DNA of 64,000 nt from Aristolochia californica (taxonomy: Eukaryota > Streptophyta > Magnoliopsida > Piperales > Aristolochiaceae): the NCBI GenBank assembly GCA_029961685.1, contig JARWKL010000003.1:15023731-15087730 (forward strand). Reading direction: 5' to 3'. The notes beneath the pieces were generated by a model, which was not told where the DNA came from, did no database searches, and saw only the letters and a list, made by a program, of their open reading frames with translations. Of this stretch, positions 10,720-20,018 are shown in pieces (position 1 is the stretch's first letter; the number at the start of each line of letters is the position of its first letter). A program made the translations under genes and the position numbers.

Positions 10720-11901
10720 TTGTTCAAGGTGTGTCCTAACCAAGTCATTAGGCATTGTGTACCTGAGCAAGACTTTGCCAACATTCTTGAATTTTGTCCT
10801 TCCCATGCACGTGGTGGACATTTTGGTGCTAGAAAGACCGCGGCTAAAGTCTTGCAATGTGGTTTCTATTGGCCTTCATTATTTAGAGATGCCCATGAGT
10901 TTTGTCGTGTGTGTGATAGATGCCAATGGACTGGTTGTTTGTCTAGGAAGAACATGATGCCTCTTAACCCCATTCTTATTGTTGAATTGTTTGATGCGTG
11001 GGGTATTGACTTCATGGGTCCTTTTTCTGTCTCATTCGGCTATCAATACATCCTTGTTGCTGTTGAATATGTCTCTAGATGGATTGAAGCTATTGCATGT
11101 AACACAAATGATCACAAAGTGGTGGTAAATTTTTTAAAAGAAAACATCTTTAATCGGTTTGGTACCCCAAGAGCGATCATCAGTGATGGGAGATCTCATT
11201 TTTGTAATAGAGCATTTGAGACCTTGTTGAAGAAATACTCCATCACTCATCGGGTGTCCACTCCGTATCACCCGCAAACTTGTGGTCAAGTGGAAATCTC
11301 TAATAGGGAGATCAAACGGATTTTGGAGAAGTCGGTTCATTTTTATAGGAAAGATTGGTCCACTCGATTGGACGATGCTTTATGGGCCTATCGAACCGCT
11401 TATAAGACTCTTATTGGGATGTCTCCATTTCGCCTAGTGTTCGGCAAAGCATGTCATCTACCTATTGAGCTTGGGCATAGAGCTTATTGGGCCATTAAGG
11501 CTTTGAATTTTGATTTGACTCAAGCGGGTGAGGAGAAGAAATTGTAATTGAATGAGTTGGAGGAGATACGTCATGATGCTTATGAGAATGCCAAACTGTA
11601 TAAGGAGCGAAGAAAGCTTTTACATCATAAATCTATTTTTCACAAGTCTTTTACTGTTGGGCAAAATGTTTTACTTTATTACTCATGGTTGCCTTTGTTT
11701 CCAGGGAAGCTAAGATCTAGGTGGTCCGGTCCATTTGAGGTTACACAGGTGTTTCCTCATGGCGTTGTTGAGATCCGCAATCACGGAGACGGGTCGGTCT
11801 TCAAAGTTAACGGTCAGAGGCTCAAACCATATCATGAGAATGTCCCCACACCGGAGGAGGTGATGGTGATTTTCTTGGAGGAACCTGTCCTTTCATCTTG
11901 A
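10720..11901 (+). pseudogene. G2 integrase
   Basis: Open from 10720 to a TAA at 11545, then continuing in the same frame to 11901. The N-terminal HHCC motif is HARGGH followed by CRVCDRC. The core has [18 protein letters not shown] and GQVEISNRE, so the DDE triad is present. The C-terminal part (11548-11901) has SRWSGPFEVTQVFPHG, as in gypsy integrases. There is no chromodomain, which agrees with the Athila/Tat branch. The TAA at 11545 stands where a glutamine codon is expected. Confidence 0.9.
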
Positions 11902-13549
11902 CTGCGTTAGAGTCTTGCTTACGACTATAAACTTAGCACATTGTGGGCAATCCCCACGTTTCTATCCCTTTGTACATTACAGTTTTTATTTTTGTCTTAT
12001 TCATTCTTATTGGGTTAACCTTTGGTGTACTCTAGTCTTGATTGATTGGAGGTCCCCCGGCGATGCCGGCCCCATCATGGATTCGGTGTACTCTCTTGCC
12101 GACTGAGAGCGTAAATGGTTCTGGTAGTCGATGACCAGACTTTTGGTCCCTAGTTTGAGAGGTCTGTACTCAAACAAGCCTTCTGGGATTGACCAGTTCG
12201 ATCTTGAAGTATTGAATAAAAACCTTATGGTGAGTAACTCAAGGACTTGTGTTCAGCGCGTGATTCCTACTGCCTTCAGTGGCCAGTCACACGGAAATTT
12301 CTTCAAAATGTGATGTGGGATAGTGGTTTCATCTACGGATGATTACCTACGGGTACGACTGATATGAGTAAACCTTCTTCGAGGGAGACTATTTATCATT
12401 CCTGAGGGTCTTGATTGACATTTCAATATTATTGTTGATGACCAAATACATATGGTCCCACTTATGGATTTAGGAGCCCTGAGGGAGCATAACCCTTACT
12501 CTGTTGGAGTATAACTAGCTAAGCTGTGAGTCAACTAGAGTAGTAGCTACTAGACGAGAAGACTGGTACTAGAACCGACGTTAAAGCCAACAATAAATCG
12601 TCTAGTAAATCAGATATTTTAGTGATTTTTAGTTGGTTTGTTTGATGATGACGTGTCATGCTCTAGGTTTGGGGGTGTTTGCTAATATCTCTTTTCCTGG
12701 CACTATTTTGGATTTGCTTTACTTCTTGTGTGCCAATGGACATGTGGTTTCCATGAGTTTTATTATTCTTTAGTTATTATTCCTTTTTGTAGTCGTTCTG
12801 GTGTTTTAACTTTTCCCCATTGAGGACAATGTCAGGTTTAGGTTTGGGGGGGGGGGGGGGGGGGGCGGGGGACGACTCTTTTATGTCTTAGCAATGATTT
12901 TCTTTTGATTTTTGTTCTTGGTTTTCAAATTACTCCTCTTAGTATGTGGTTAACTTTAGTAGGGTTAAAATAAGTTGCTGAAATATGTTTCAATTTTTTT
13001 TGTAAAACTATGTAGAATATGCCTATTAGAAATCTGATATCATTTGTTGTGATCCATGCGAATTCAGTGGGATAACTTACTATTACATTAGACTTGGAAC
13101 TTAGTTGAAAAAGAGAAAATGTAAATCTAGTGTTGATCTATGTTAGTCTGAATAGTCTTGTATGCCTATTTGATCTTATTCTTTTTTGATATCTCAGTGA
13201 AATTCCTTGTTGTAATGTATGAATGCAAATGGAAATGCTCTTGCATGCAAAAGACCGATAACCTCAGAAACAGCCTGGGCAAACCCAGGGACATGTACCG
13301 GAACAGTCGGTTACTTAAAAATAAGTGCATGTGCAATGAAGATGAATAAAAAATGGTGGTAATCCCAAAAGTATTCAGTGAAACAAAAATTACGCTGGTA
13401 ATCGCGAAAATGTGCCGGTAATAGCGAAAAATGGGTTTAAATCTGGAAGCAATGAGTTTCCTTAACTTTGATGATGAATTGTAAGTTGAAAGAAGTTGCA
13501 GGTCAAGATTGAAATTTGTATACTTCTTTTGTGAGATTGTCAGACAACA
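11902..13549 (+). other. G2 3' noncoding region
   Basis: About 1.65 kb between integrase and the 3' LTR. It has no reading frame of note and no recognisable envelope-like gene. The GACAATGTCAGGTTTAGG signature before the G-run at 12846 is a recurring feature of the 3' part of Athila/Tat elements. The last 200 bases before the LTR hold small repeats of a GGTAATCxCGAAAA type near 13365-13430. The immediate pre-LTR sequence is not a clear polypurine tract. Confidence 0.6.
12846..12871 (+). repeat. Poly-G tract in G2 3' region
   Basis: Twenty consecutive G, one C, then five G. It lies in the place where this element type normally has TTTGGGGG, so it looks like expansion of a short G-run. Length in the genome is uncertain because such runs are hard to sequence. 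Confidence 0.9.
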
Positions 13550-14188
13550 GGCATTTATTGAATTTGGTATTAATCACTGCTTATATTACATATTTATCTC
13601 TCTTGAATTATATTTCATTGCTTTTAAGGTTTATTTCTTCCTGAAATGATTTTTATGGGTTCAATTATGGAATTTCAGGAGAATTTTGGTGGAGAAGGAG
13701 ATATTTACAAAAATGCCATTAGTGAAACAGAGGGATTTTTTAGGGCAAAATCGATCAATAGAAAGAGAGGTTGAGGGGGGAGAAAAGGGAGGCAACCGAC
13801 TAAAAGAAGGGAAACATGAGAGGATTTCCAGCCGTCGTTCGCCGCGCCACCGTCGTCCACCGCCGTCCGGCAACCAAGAATAGACCCGAGGAGAGCTCGA
13901 GAGAGTCTCCGTCGTGGCGAGTTCGACACTACCAGTTTCTGATCGCCAGGACTAGAGGTGACCCAAGAGGGCTCCTCCGGTGCCAATTCTGCATTCCGAC
14001 CACCTCAGGCATCGATTACCCATTTCCGACCATTTCCGGAGCTATTTCGACTCCTACCGAGACTCGAGAGAGCCGGTCAGAGGACTTCGACTCCATTCCG
14101 TCGTCCACAGCACCACCTCCATCCATGGGTTTCTATCATTCTTCGCCGGCGTTGTCTCTACCTCCGGCCACTTGTTCTTGCAACCCGA
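13550..14188 (+). repeat. G2 3' LTR, truncated
   Basis: Aligns with 4934-5573 of the 5' LTR, including the GC-rich stretch, and then loses similarity abruptly after CAACCCGA. About 760 bases of LTR (the part with the paired hairpin segments and the LTR end) are missing. No target duplication can be checked. Confidence 0.85.
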
Positions 14189-14449
14189 TAATTTCACTAG
14201 TTCAACAACCCTAATAGCTTAGAATTTTATTAGAAAGAGATTTTTCTACACATGTTTTAAAAAATGGATATGCATGCTTGAAACATGTTAAAGATGCAAA
14301 TAACCTAAGGATCCAAATCTTTCAAAGAGAATAACAAACTCTCATTAAATTCTCAAGTGAACATGTGGTGGGATATTTACCAGATCCAAACAAGCCATTA
14401 TTTTGCCCATTTACAAAAAGCTGACCTAACCATCATAGATGATTGTAAA
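14189..14449. other. Unassigned 260 bases
   Basis: AT-rich sequence between the truncated G2 LTR and the first readable part of K1. It may be the 3' end of K1 (minus strand) beyond its RT, but I can read no RNase H motif in it. Nothing else is seen. Confidence 0.4.
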
Positions 14450-15388
14450 GTGATTTATCATGCGTAACAGGATATATTTTTGTAAGGAATGACTTATGTG
14501 GGTTGGGAGTCAACACTCAGTTAAAAATCCTCAGATGAATCCATTTACTTTACTTCAATTCCCAATTAGTAAGACATGAGGCCCATGTTACTCATTTATA
14601 ATTCTTGAGCCATAGTCTTCTTGAAGTCTTCAAACATTCTTGGATTGCTTCCTGTGAAAGTAAGATCATCCACATATACACAAACAAAAAATAATCCTCC
14701 ATTTTCTTCTTTTACATAAAGTGCATATTCATGCATGCACCTAGTAAAACCATTCTCTTGATTATATTTATCAAGATGGTTGTTCCAAGCTCTTGGAGTT
14801 TGCTTGAGCTCTTGGAGCTTGCTTGAGTCTATACAAACCCTTCATCAATTTTAGAACTTTGTCATCATGGCCTTTAAGAACATAGCCTAATGGTTGTTCA
14901 ACGTAGACCTCCTCATTTAGATAACCATTTAGAAAAAGTGGACTTTACATCCATTTGATGAATCTTTCAATGATTTTGAATTGCAAGAGAAATTAGCAAT
15001 CAAATTGTCTCTAAGCTAGCAGTAGGAGTAAATACTTCTTCATTGTCAATGACTCTCTTTTGCTTAAACAGCTTAGAAACTAGCCTCACTTTGTATCTCT
15101 CTATTTACCCTTGGAATTCTTCTTGGCTTTCAATACCCATTTAACTTCGATAGTTCGATGATCACTTGGAAGAGAAAAAACTTCCCAAGTGTCATTCTTT
15201 TTAATGGCTGGAATTTTTTCATTCATGGCTTGTGTCCACCTTTTCTCTCTTAAAAATTTTTCAAAACTCAAAGGTTCATCATTAAAGAAAAAACAAATAA
15301 GTTTATATCTTCAAACCATTCAATTTCTAAATAGATGCCTTCAATGCTGCGGTATCTTTGAGGTCTTTCACTTGTGCAAGATGAAGGT
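14450..15388 (-). pseudogene. K1 copia reverse transcriptase, decayed
   Basis: Reading the minus strand from 15388 down gives, across several frames and many stops, the copia RT order: a KWV..K motif, QMDVKSTF (15-kb side), a GLYRLKQAPRAWN-like stretch near 14770-14830, VCVYVDDLTFTGSN near 14660-14690, and LMSY.LGIEVK near 14540-14560. This is unmistakably Ty1/copia RT, but no frame exceeds a few dozen codons. The gene is interrupted at 15388 by N1 and resumes at 18198. Confidence 0.75.
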
Positions 15389-15817
15389 TGTTGGAAGATA
15401 GGGTCCAAGCCCACACGACCAAGGAAGACCCACATATCCAAGTGTGTTGGAAGATGGGCCCAAGCCCATAAACCAAGGAAGACTCATGCATCCAAGAGAT
15501 ATAGAAGACGGGCTCAAGGTCCACAGATCAAGGAGAAGGACCATAGGCCCACATACAATGATGGCAGGATGGTAAATAAAGAGTTATCTCATAGAGATGT
15601 TATTGATGTAATTAGGTTAAAGTTCCATGGTTAAAACCCTAGACCCTAAACCCTAGTTCAGGGGTATTATTTTAATACAGTTGTTTTATTAATCTATAAA
15701 TAGAGCTTCAGGGGGAGGGTTATGAGTCCATAACCTCTTCTTGCTCTGGTTCTCTCCCAATGGGTCTCTCTCTATTTTTCTCCATGAGCTAAATTCATGG
15801 AGTCTTAAAAATCAACA
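15389..15817 (+). repeat. N1 5' LTR
   Basis: Begins TGTTGGAAGAT and ends ATCAACA. The first 56 bases are repeated at 15445. TGGGCCCA lies at 15455-15462 and an AGGCCCACA site near 15544. Two AAACCCTAG telo-box-like motifs occur at 15634-15642 and 15648-15656, and a CTATAAATAG TATA box at 15694-15703. This arrangement would place transcription start near 15725, followed by a pyrimidine-rich leader. Confidence 0.88.
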
Positions 15818-15829
15818 TGGTATCAAAGC
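15818..15829 (+). other. N1 primer-binding site (initiator Met-tRNA)
   Basis: TGGTATCAAAGC follows the LTR directly and matches the complement of the initiator Met-tRNA 3' end at 11 of 12 positions. Confidence 0.85.
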
Positions 15830-17790
15830 TTTGATTTTCAGGATTCCAACTATGGTTTTCAAGATTCAAGAAATCCATTAATTTTATTTTCTCATATTGA
15901 TTCTTTTTTAAAGTTGCTAGAATTCTTTTTATTTTTATTTTTTGTTAGTATTTTTATTTTTGCATATTTTTCTCTGACGTTGCTCTCTGGTATGGCTTAT
16001 ATACTCTCATTTATTGGTGCTGCTTTGAATTTCTGAGACTCCAGTTGTCTCTCAGAAACCTTGTTGCCGTATTTCAGAATGGTTTTCTGCTGAAAGTATA
16101 TAATTCATATCGTCGGAAGTATCTTGCTCTAGTGATCTCAGTTCATCGGTTCAATGCACCATTGTCGTCATCTACTGGTTGGACGGAAGTTGTATTTTTT
16201 TCTCCCAAGCTTATTGTTGCAAACTCGGAGGTGTAATTAGCCAACTTAGAGCGTCATCATTTCGAGTTGATCTTGTGATCTCATGTAATTCTGAGTTGCT
16301 CTATTTGCCCTGCTGATTGATTCATGGCCGACCTTCTAATTCTGGAAATTCGGCGCCGAGAGGAAGAAGAAGGCCCTATTGCCATATCCTGCTGTTGTTG
16401 TCGTCTGACGATCACTCTCCATTGCCATCTGAAGATGAACACGGTGATGATATTCCAATTTTTTTTCTTATTCCGGAAACTTCTTTCATCTCCGGCTACG
16501 CCTCTCTGGTTTTTCGCTCTATTCGAAAGCCAGCCTCGCCGAAGATAGAATCTTATTCTTCATTGGCCTTTCCTACGCCAGATGGGTTGCCATTTTGGGA
16601 GGACGAAGATGTCAGCTAGATTGTTTTTCCATTTCTTCAGCGACAAACCAACACACCAGCAATTTGGAAAGTTACCTTCCAAAGAGCTCTGATTTTCCGC
16701 TCTTCAGGGAAGAAGGCACTATTGTCGATTTAAATTGTTTCCTAAGTTAGGAAACCTCAATTAATCAACCAGATTGCTCATGTTCTATCAAGACCCGGAC
16801 TCACCTGAATCAAGCCAATGAGCCAGAGAACCACCAACCCAAGGGTCTTGGTTCTGTTTCGATTGAGCCAACTCGAATCGAGTCAATCCGGTCCGGGTCA
16901 ACTCAGTGGTTCAACTTGGGTCTGGATCAACCTGACTCGGGCCACTTTTTTTTTACGTCGGTATATGTGTTTGAACGAAAGCTTATATATATTTCTGCAA
17001 CGACTCATATATATTGGTCTACTATTTGACTCGGCACGAGTTAGTAAATTTTTCTCTGGCTGGATTATTATTTTGAAGAATTGACAGAATATTCCTTGAT
17101 CAGCATATTATTTGGTACATATATGTGCATTAGATTATTTCATGGGTTAATTTTACAAGGATTATTTTGGTTCATGTTATATGGGCCCAATCCTATTTTA
17201 GTTGCTTCTATTGAGTCTCTTTGGATGAGACTTTATTATTGAAGAAGAGGTGGCCTCATACCAACATTTATTTGTCCCTGTCAAAACTATCAAATGTCAA
17301 TGGTTGGGATTCCATGACAGAGGAACTTAATACCCCTGTAAAAAATATCAAATGTCAACGGTTGGGATTCCATGATGGAGCAACTTAATACCCCTGTAAA
17401 AAATATCAAATATCAATGGTTAGGATTCCATGACGGAGGAACTTAATACCCCTATCAAAAATATCAAATGCCAATGGTTGGGTTTTCATGATAGAGGAAC
17501 TTAATACCCTATTAAATGTCAATGGTTAGGACTCCATGACGGAGGAACTTAATACCCCATAAAAAATATCAAATGTCAAAGGGTGGGACACCATGACTGA
17601 TGAACTTATTATTACATCTATGTTATAGCCCCCCTAAATTGGCCAGCTGGGCCTCATGAACGAGAGAACCAACGTGAGGGGGAGTGTTGGAAGATATGAA
17701 GGACTGCCAATTTATACAAAAAAAATTTATACACCATTTGCAGCAAGCTGGGAGTTCATCATGTTCTCTCACCCCCAGATTGAGGGGGAG
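15830..17790 (+). other. N1 internal region, noncoding
   Basis: No retrotransposon protein can be read. From left to right: a T-rich leader; unrecognised sequence with short open frames around 16317-16619; a swarm of GTCAACTCGG-like and GACTCGG-like words at about 16790-16950; the module shared by all N elements at 17058-17262; a tandem array at 17285-17608; a pre-LTR strip with CATGAACGAGAGAACCAACG and the polypurine tract. The short ORFs are not conserved in N2-N4 and I do not call them genes. Confidence 0.75.
17285..17608 (+). repeat. N1 tandem array, 58-bp unit
   Basis: The word CCATGAC(G)GAGGAACTTAAT recurs at 17312, 17370, 17428, 17486, 17534 and 17591: period 58 with one shortened unit of 48. 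Units differ at several positions. It lies between the shared module and the 3' LTR. N3 and N4 have related arrays of 55-58 bp; N2 has a different one. Confidence 0.88.
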
Positions 17791-18192
17791 TGTTAGAAGA
17801 TAGGGCCCAAGCCCACACGACCAAGGAAGGCCAACATATCTAAGTGTGTTGGAAGATGGGCCCAATCCCATAAGACCAAGGAATACCCGTGCATCCAAGA
17901 GATATAGAAGATGGGCTCAAGGCCCACATATCAAGGAGAAGGCCCATAGGCCCACATACAATGATAGCAGGATGGTAAATAAAGAGTCATCTCATAGAGA
18001 TGACATTGATGTAATTAGTTTAAAGTTTAGGGGTATTATTGTAATATAATACTTTCATTAATCTATAAATAGAGCTTCAGGGGGAGGGTTAGGACATCAA
18101 GTCCATAACCGCTTCTTCCTCTGGTTTTCTCCTAATGGGTCTCTTTACCTTTTTCTCCATGAGCTAAATTCATGGAGTCCTGAAGATCAACA
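17791..18192 (+). repeat. N1 3' LTR
   Basis: Matches the 5' LTR from TGTTAGAAGATAGGG to GATCAACA. It is shorter by 27 bases, mainly in the telo-box area, which is lost here (AAGTTT then AGGGGTATT). The internal copy of the LTR terminus starts at 17847. Right flank AAGGT repeats the left flank. Confidence 0.88.
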
Positions 18193-18197
18193 AAGGT

Positions 18198-18728
18198 TAA
18201 GACAATGATGGTGATGATTGGGTGAAAGGAGTTGGTGAAGTTGGAGGTTGCATTGCAAACTCTTCTTCTTCAAAGTATGGAAGAAAATCATAGTCACCAA
18301 CATCATTAACACTCCAATCTCATGAAGCGTCTTCTTCAAACTCAAAATCTCTAATAACTAGAATTTTATTATTGCAAGGATTGAAGACCTTGTAGTCTTT
18401 TGAATTTTTGTCATAGCCAATGAACACAAACTTCTTGCTTCTATCATCGAGCTTAGACCTCTCATGTTCCTGAACATGAACATATGCCACTGATCCAAAA
18501 ACTCACAAGTGTGACACACTTGGATTCAGTCCATCATCAGTCCACTCCACACTTCTTGGGGCATAACATTCTTTAACCTTTTTGTGGGTGATCGATTTGA
18601 GAGATAGACTACACATGCAACAGCTTGTGCCCAAAATTCTTTTGGCATCATCTTGTTATTCAATATAGTTCTAGCCATGTTGAGAATTGTTTTATTCTTC
18701 TTCTATGTGACTCCATTTTGTTGTGGCT
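18198..18728 (-). pseudogene. K1 copia integrase C-terminal part
   Basis: Continuation of K1 beyond N1, towards its 5' end. On the minus strand the integrase tail reads SKLDDRSKKFVFIGYD and NSKDYKVFNP near 18385-18465, the usual copia motif in which the integrase precedes RT. Stops are frequent. The sequence is broken at 18728 by insertion of K2; the rest of K1 is not found in the window. Confidence 0.75.
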
Positions 18729-19115
18729 TGTTAAGTTGTGGAGCCTAATTAACGCCTTATACTGAGTCGGTATATTGACTACTGTTTCATCAAGGGTAGT
18801 TTGGGGATTTCACACTTGTATTACGGTTGCTTTAGTTTTCTCTTTATATTTGGGGGTGCCGTGGTTAGGGATATTATCATCATTGGAGGATCATCAGTTG
18901 CGGGTAAGAGAGGTTAGAGAAAAACACGAGAGTGTGCTATTTCACTTGTAAACTACTTCATTATTATAGTGAGATACAATAGCGGTGGAAGGCAGGACGT
19001 AGTCTCACCTTGAGACAAAACTGTATAAATTTTGTGCTTTCATGTTTGATTATTTTTTCTTATGTGATTATTATTGCTCTCATTACTATTGAATTAGGGC
19101 GTCTAATTCCTAACA
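18729..19115 (+). repeat. K2 5' LTR
   Basis: Runs from TGTTAAGTTGTGGAGCC to CCTAACA. The end is fixed by the primer site two bases later; the start is supported by the shorter copy at 47731-47832, which shares both ends. TTTATATTTGGG near 18842 may be its TATA element. Confidence 0.75.
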
Positions 19116-19117
19116 AG

Positions 19118-19129
19118 TGGTATTAGAGC
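19118..19129 (+). other. K2 primer-binding site (initiator Met-tRNA)
   Basis: TGGTATTAGAGC, one mismatch from the canonical copia primer site, two bases after the LTR. Confidence 0.85.
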
Positions 19130-19149
19130 TTGGTTCGTGATTGAGAGCA

Positions 19150-19472
19150 ATGGCTGGTAGAGAAGGATAGACACTTGGAATCAACAAGTTTGCTAGTATG
19201 AATTTTATGTTCTGGAGAATGTAAATCGAAGATTATTTGTATAGTAAAAATCTACACTCATCACTTCTGGATATGAAACCAGAAGGTATGAAAGATGATT
19301 AGTGGAATCTCCTTGATAGACTTGTGTTGAGAGTAATTCAGTTAACACTATTGAAGACCGTCGTTCATAACGTGGCATTGGAGAATACTACAACAGGAAT
19401 AATAAATATTCTATCTAATATGTATGAGAAGCCTTCCACAAATAATAAAGTACATCTCAAGAAAAAATTGTT
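19150..19472 (+). pseudogene. K2 gag, N-terminal part
   Basis: Starts at ATG 19150 (MAGREG) and reads as a copia gag with FASMNFMFWRM and LSNMYEKPSTNNK. Stops occur at about 19168, 19222 and 19300. The frame is split at 19472 by N2: the codons before (KKL F) and after the insertion join without loss once one TTGTT/CTGTT target copy is removed. Confidence 0.82.
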
Positions 19473-20006
19473 TGTTGGAAGATGGGGCCAAGCCCACATG
19501 ACCAAGGAAGGCCTACTTATTCAAGACTGTTGGAAGATGGGCCCAAGCCCACACGACCAAGGAAGGCTCACATATCCAAGTGTGTTGGAAGATGGGCCCA
19601 AGCCCATAAGATATGGACCCACCATAATCACAAGATTTGGTGGGACTTACCATGATCACACGAGCTAGTGGGACCCACCATCATCACTTGAGGTGGCATT
19701 ATGAGTTTTACACAATAAGAAGTCTTACACAAAAAGAAGTCATAAAAAGCCACAATTATTATGGAAGGAGGTCTCACGGAAGAGTTTAAGTTTAAAGGTG
19801 TTTTAGTCATGTTAGTCTTCTATTTATATTGGGTTATTTAATTATGCTAGGACTTATGTTTAAGTGTTAGAGTTTGGATGTAATTGGAACAAAGGTAGCT
19901 TAATTTTAATTGGACTCTACTACCTTCCTCTATTATAAATAGAGGTTCATGTACTCTAATTATAGGAAGTCAATGAAGTATTTATCTTTTCCATAAATTC
20001 GACATG
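19473..20006 (+). repeat. N2 5' LTR
   Basis: Begins TGTTGGAAGATGGGG and ends TTCGACA. Three copies of the first 55 bases stand in tandem at 19473, 19528 and 19583. A TATA element (TTATAAATAGAGG) lies near 19934. TGGGCCCA words occur in the second and third units. Followed directly by TGGTATCAGAGG, a Met-tRNA primer site with a last-base mismatch (20007-20018). Confidence 0.88.
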
Positions 20007-20018
20007 GTATCAGAGGAG

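Larger units (their letters stand above)
4933..14188 (+). mobile_element. G2: Athila-like Ty3/gypsy retrotransposon
   Basis: Plus-strand order: 5' LTR, Asp-tRNA primer site, gag, protease, RT, RNase H, integrase, a long 3' noncoding region with a G-run, and part of the 3' LTR. The Asp-tRNA primer site, 1.4 kb LTR and GGTTTAGGTTTGGGGG signature in the 3' region are typical of the Athila branch of plant gypsy elements. No envelope-like ORF is visible between integrase and the 3' LTR. Nine stops and two frameshifts interrupt an otherwise collinear gag-pol. The 3' LTR stops after 639 bases. Confidence 0.88.
15389..18192 (+). mobile_element. N1: noncoding LTR retrotransposon in K1
   Basis: A complete small element: 5' LTR 15389-15817, Met-tRNA primer site at 15818, internal 1.96 kb, polypurine tract at about 17781-17790 and 3' LTR 17791-18192. 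It is flanked by a perfect 5-bp duplication AAGGT (15384-15388 and 18193-18197). No gag or pol can be read in any frame. Internal sequence contains a module shared with N2, N3 and N4 and a 58-bp tandem array. It must use proteins of another element. Confidence 0.9.

Noticed and set aside
11902..13549. Envelope-like gene in the G2 3' region
   Set aside because: Athila relatives may have one, but no frame here exceeds about 80 codons and no signal peptide or membrane-segment pattern stands out.
16045..16619. Captured host gene fragment in N1
   Set aside because: The sequence is somewhat less AT-rich and has open frames in two phases, but I recognise no protein family and no exon-like boundaries. 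A database search would be decisive; without it I make no claim.
17285..17608. CRISPR-like array
   Set aside because: Period 58 with no constant spacer/repeat partition, in plant retrotransposon DNA; it is an ordinary tandem array.
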